DNA from: Deltaproteobacteria bacterium
Lineage (GTDB): Bacteria; Myxococcota_A; UBA9042; PHBI01
Direction of reading: 5' to 3'
Length of the DNA stretch: 43,116 nucleotides
Assembly (NCBI GenBank): GCA_006226565.1
Contig: SBGO01000561.1
Location: 1 to 43,116 of the forward strand
Part shown: positions 40,413 to 43,116 of the stretch, piece by piece
Layout of the letters: every line of letters begins with the position of its first letter
Numbering within the stretch: position 1 is the stretch's first letter
Made by a program: the position numbers and the translations under genes
Notes under the pieces: model-generated
What the model saw: only the letters and a program-made list of their open reading frames with translations
Database searches by the model: none
What the model was told of the DNA's origin: nothing

Positions 40413-41519
40413 ATGGCGTACAAGCGCGGAAACCAGTGGTACACGGACGTCCGGTTCGAGGGCGAGCGGTACCGGATCAAGAGCCCCGTGAACTCGAAGC
40501 GCGGCGCGCTCGAGTACGAACGGCTCATCGTCTCGCGTCGGATGAATGGCCGCCCCGCCACGGGTGCGCTCGAGGACGAGGACGCGCCCGAGGAGGTGGA
40601 GGTGCCGCAGGAGCGGCCGGAGACCTTCGCCGAGTGGGCGAACCAGTGGCACGAGGTCATGGTCGTCGCCAACGACGCGCCGAGCGAGATCGCGAGCAAG
40701 CGACGCATCCTCGACAACCATCTCCTGAAGCACTTTGGCGAGATGCTCCTGTCGGACATCGGATACCCCGACGTCGAGCGCTACAAGGCGCTCAAGGTGG
40801 CCGTGCCGCTCAAGGCGAAGACCATCAACAACCACCTGACCGTCCTGCGGACGTGCCTCTCGGAGGCCGTCAAGTGGGGCAAGCTCGACGTCGTCCCCAT
40901 GATCAGGCAGCTCAAGATGCCGGACGCCCCGTTCGACTTCCTGGAGTTCGACGAGGCCGAGCAGCTCCTGAACGCGGCCACGGGCGTCGAGCGCACGATG
41001 ATTCTGCTGGTGCTCCGGGCCGGCCTCCGTCGCGGCGAGCTGCTCGCGCTCCGCCAGGACCGCCTCGACCTCCGACGCAACCTGATCCGCGTCGACGCCG
41101 CGGTCAGCGAGAGCGTTCTGCGCGACACGACGAAGGGCTACAAGAGCCGCTCGATCCCCATGGCGGCCGATCTGAAGGTCGCGCTACAGAGTCAGCGACA
41201 CCTGCGGGGGCCCTTCGTCTTCTGCGAGGAGGACGGGCAGCGCCTGACGACCAACCAGGTGAAGCGGATCGTGCCCGACGCGTGCCGCCGTGCCGGCCTG
41301 CGCGAGGTGAACTGGCACGTCCTCAGGCACACGTTCGCGAGCCACCTCGTGATGCGAGGGGCGACGTTGAAGGCGGTCCAGGAGTTGATGGGGCACCGCG
41401 ACATCAAGACGACGATGCGGTACGCCCATCTGGCTCCTGGCCACCTGGAGCAGGCCGTTGACCTGCTGGTGCCCGTTGGTCACAATACGGTCACAGGTCG
41501 TGGACGCGGCCGTAAGTGA
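40413..41519 (+). CDS. int: Tyrosine recombinase (integrase)
   Basis: The 368-residue integrase begins at ATG 40413 (MAYKRGNQWYTDVRFEG, an arm-type N-terminal domain). A SAM-like core-binding domain follows (about 70-165), and a catalytic domain with the Arg in RAGLRRGELLAL (about 204-215), HVLRHTFASHLV (His-x-x-Arg, about 305-316), GHRDIKTTMRYAHL (His and nucleophilic Tyr, about 329-342). All catalytic residues are present. It ends 12 bases from the tmRNA 3' end, so it most likely integrates the element at ssrA. Confidence 0.92.
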   Translation: MAYKRGNQWYTDVRFEGERYRIKSPVNSKRGALEYERLIVSRRMNGRPATGALEDEDAPEEVEVPQERPETFAEWANQWHEVMVVANDAPSEIASKRRILDNHLLKHFGEMLLSDIGYPDVERYKALKVAVPLKAKTINNHLTVLRTCLSEAVKWGKLDVVPMIRQLKMPDAPFDFLEFDEAEQLLNAATGVERTMILLVLRAGLRRGELLALRQDRLDLRRNLIRVDAAVSESVLRDTTKGYKSRSIPMAADLKVALQSQRHLRGPFVFCEEDGQRLTTNQVKRIVPDACRRAGLREVNWHVLRHTFASHLVMRGATLKAVQELMGHRDIKTTMRYAHLAPGHLEQAVDLLVPVGHNTVTGRGRGRK

Positions 41520-41560
41520 TTGAGATTTAACTGGAGGCGCGGGGAGTCGAACCCCGGTCC
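41520..41560. other. Probable attachment site at the ssrA 3' end
   Basis: The integrase stop is at 41519 and the tmRNA T-arm/acceptor sequence begins at 41532. Integrases of this kind often recombine within the 3' end of tRNA or tmRNA genes and keep the gene intact, so the junction should lie in or beside this interval. CCA is not encoded after the acceptor, which is consistent with, but does not prove, replacement of the original downstream sequence. The core limits cannot be set without the other end of the element. Confidence 0.5.
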
Positions 41561-41887
41561 GAAAGTGGTCCGCAACACAGGCGTCTACGTGCGTAGAATC
41601 CGTGATTTATTTGAGCACCTAGAGCTCCCACGGGCAGGATCTCTCGGGCCGGACCTCGAAAGTCTCGTCCAACGCCGTCGAGGTACCGGCGCGGACCAGC
41701 TCACATTTGTATAATAGTCTTACCAGCGCCGTGAGCAGGCTCCAGCTCGACCACCTCACCTAATTAAGCGGCGAGGGCAAACGCGTTGTCGTTGGCGTTT
41801 GTAAAACCCTACAATTTCTAACCGGGTAGCAGGGCCCCGGACACGCAGCCTGGACTTCACACCCCCGTCGAAAACCGATTCGCCCCC
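41532..41887 (-). ncRNA. ssrA: Transfer-messenger RNA (tmRNA)
   Basis: On the minus strand the 5' end GGGGGCG (41887-41881) pairs with CGCCTCC at the 3' end to form the acceptor stem. The T-arm GGGGTTCGACTCCCC precedes the acceptor, and the 5' region contains TTTTCGACGGGGG. The tag reading frame at 41796-41764 reads ANDNAFALAA followed by TAA, a typical tmRNA degradation tag. Length is 356 bases, normal for a one-piece tmRNA. It rescues stalled ribosomes and serves here as the integration site of the element. Confidence 0.92.
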
Positions 41888-41991
41888 ATGTCAACGAGCA
41901 CCGGCCGACGCGCATCGCGCCGCCCGAGGCCCACCTTACGTCCTCGGCGCGCCGAGTCAATGCCCAGCGCTCCCTATCGCTCGCCGAGACG

Positions 41992-42861
41992 TCAGGGCTT
42001 GTCGGTCAGCAGGCTCCAGCTCGTCACCTCGAGCTGCGGCCGGCAGTAGCTCGACATCGCCAGCTTCACCACGCGCCCCTGCACCGTCAGCCCGATGTCC
42101 CGGTGCAGCGCGATGTGATCCATCAGCTTCCGCGTGCTCGCGTTCCGCGGCAGGTACGCCTGGATGAAGCGCCCCCCCGCGTCGTGCAGCCGCAGCGCGT
42201 AGTGCGTCCTCGTCGCCCCCCGGAACGCGCAGCTGTACGACGTCGACACCCGCGCCCCCGCCGTCAGCTGCACGTCCTGCCCGACGTACTCGGAGTCGAT
42301 CTTCCGCAGCTCCTTCCACATCGCCCGCTGCCCCGACACCGTCAGCTGCTCCTTCGTCGGCTGCAGCGACGTGTCCGGACGTCCCGGCGTCAGCGACCCG
42401 TCCGGGTACTGCCACCCCCGCGACCACTTCAGCACGTCCACCTGGTCCGGACACAGCTCGCTCAACCGCTCCGGGTCGAACCGCACCTGCACCGTGATCG
42501 GCGTCCACGGGTCCTGCTCCAGCACCCGCAGCAGCACCCGCCCGAGCTCCTCGGGCATGTACCCCGTCAGCGTCTCGTACGGCCCCCCGAGCAGCGTGAA
42601 CGCCTGCAGCCGCCCCGCCGTCCCCCGGTACCCACAGTTGTAGTAGTCCGTCGCCCGCGCGAAGACCCGCAGGTTGAACACCTGCCCGGCGACCTCGTAG
42701 CGGTCCCCGATGAGCCGCGACACCGTCGGCCAGTTCCGCGGGTCCTGGTCCGGCGTCCCCTCCGCACGCACCACGTCCCCACGCCCCACCACCGTCATCA
42801 CCACGGCGAGGGCGCAGACCTTCGACAACATTCGGCTCAGCTTCGACACGCCGCGCATCAT
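41992..42861 (-). CDS. Secreted/periplasmic protein, 289 aa
   Basis: The ATG at 42861 (MMRGVSKLSRMLSKVCALAV) has GGGGAG about five bases upstream and opens a signal peptide ending near VVRAEG. The mature part shows two similar halves: YEVAGQVFNLRVFARATDYYNCGYRG... and YVGQDVQLTAGARVSTSYSC..., each with a lone Cys and a Y/F-rich beta pattern, which suggests an internal duplication of a beta-barrel-like (OB-like) domain. It lies outside the integrase end and probably belongs to the host chromosome. Function is unknown. Confidence 0.7.
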   Translation of the reverse strand: MMRGVSKLSRMLSKVCALAVVMTVVGRGDVVRAEGTPDQDPRNWPTVSRLIGDRYEVAGQVFNLRVFARATDYYNCGYRGTAGRLQAFTLLGGPYETLTGYMPEELGRVLLRVLEQDPWTPITVQVRFDPERLSELCPDQVDVLKWSRGWQYPDGSLTPGRPDTSLQPTKEQLTVSGQRAMWKELRKIDSEYVGQDVQLTAGARVSTSYSCAFRGATRTHYALRLHDAGGRFIQAYLPRNASTRKLMDHIALHRDIGLTVQGRVVKLAMSSYCRPQLEVTSWSLLTDKP

Positions 42862-42880
42862 CAAAGCTCCCCACGGGCCA

Positions 42881-42900
42881 GGCAAGTTTGTTTTCTTGCC
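42881..42900. promoter_or_regulatory. Short hairpin in divergent promoter region
   Basis: GGCAAG and CTTGCC flank an eight-base T-rich loop in the 71-base gap between two divergent genes (starts 42861 and 42933). Its position suggests an operator or promoter element serving one or both genes. Confidence 0.35.
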
Positions 42901-42932
42901 GCGATCTACGCGCCCTGCTACCCGATTCATCC

Positions 42933-43116
42933 ATGCCCCTCCGGCCGCTCGCACACCTCCGCGCTCGCGCGCTCTTCCTCGCCTCGGTCTGCGTCGCCTG
43001 CGTCGCGTGCAACGCCGTCACCACCGACGCCGTCGCCGAGCCGCCGGCCGCCGCCCCGATCCCCGCGTCGCCCGAGCGCGCCCCCGCGATCGCCAGCGCC
43101 AGCTCCCCCGCGGCCC
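42933..43116 (+). CDS. Putative lipoprotein (partial, runs off the window)
   Basis: The ATG at 42933 opens a frame that stays open to the end of the window (61 codons). The first residues (MPLRPLAHLRARALFLASVC and VACVACN) form a signal peptide with a lipobox VAC-N. It continues with a Pro/Ala/Ser-rich linker typical of lipoproteins. It is divergent from the secreted protein gene, and the 71-base gap between them must hold both promoters. The C-terminal function cannot be seen. Confidence 0.6.
   Translation, partial: MPLRPLAHLRARALFLASVCVACVACNAVTTDAVAEPPAAAPIPASPERAPAIASASSPAA

Overview
The window is high-GC bacterial DNA whose real genes use G or C in most third codon positions. The gene style and a tmRNA tag read as ANDNAFALAA would suit a myxobacterium-like (Myxococcota) host. 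That placement is an inference; no species marker is present.

Right edge. A tmRNA gene (ssrA, minus strand, 41532-41887) abuts a tyrosine recombinase gene that ends 12 bases from the tmRNA 3' end. This is the usual arrangement of an integrative element inserted at ssrA, so everything to the left (to about 41520) is probably island DNA. The secreted protein and lipoprotein genes beyond the tmRNA are probably the resident chromosome. No second copy of the tmRNA 3' end was seen, so the far end of the element is probably outside the window.

Defence core. A BREX system whose gene set and order fit type 6 lies on the minus strand in two blocks. Block 1 (37.1 to 26.7 kb) is brxE-brxA-brxB-brxC-pglX plus a PD-(D/E)XK nuclease-like gene. 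Block 2 (13.7 to 4.9 kb) is a metallo-beta-lactamase/beta-CASP gene followed by pglZ-brxD-brxHI, then a lipoprotein gene and three unknown genes. All BREX reading frames are intact. Most of their junctions are 4-base stop/start overlaps or short gaps. BrxHI carries a C-terminal RNase D-like DEDD exonuclease domain.

Insert between the blocks (about 15.6 kb). On the plus strand are a 1975-residue protein (transglutaminase-like, DUF4011, SF1 helicase, Vsr-like nuclease and DUF3320 regions), an AAA ATPase of the IetA kind with a truncated subtilase partner (IetS remnant), and a tightly overlapping three-gene cassette of unknown function. A roughly 140-base relic of a second pglX 3' end lies inside the insert, between the DUF4011 gene and ietA. 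It points to recombination at pglX as part of how the insert formed. On the minus strand are an unusual membrane-fused sigma-factor-like gene and a pair encoding a small GRDP-like protein and a TauD-like dioxygenase. The beta-CASP gene (upstream of pglZ) and the GRDP gene share a 35-base upstream element (27 of 35 identical). The sigma-like gene lies between them, so it may be a regulator linking these units to the second BREX half.

Left and right accessory zones. 1-4.9 kb holds small unknown genes on both strands. 37.2-38.3 kb holds two minus-strand genes. 38.6-41.5 kb is the element's mobility/replication operon (two HTH proteins, a replication-type protein, a small ORF and the integrase), preceded by a hairpin leader that may cover its ribosome binding site.
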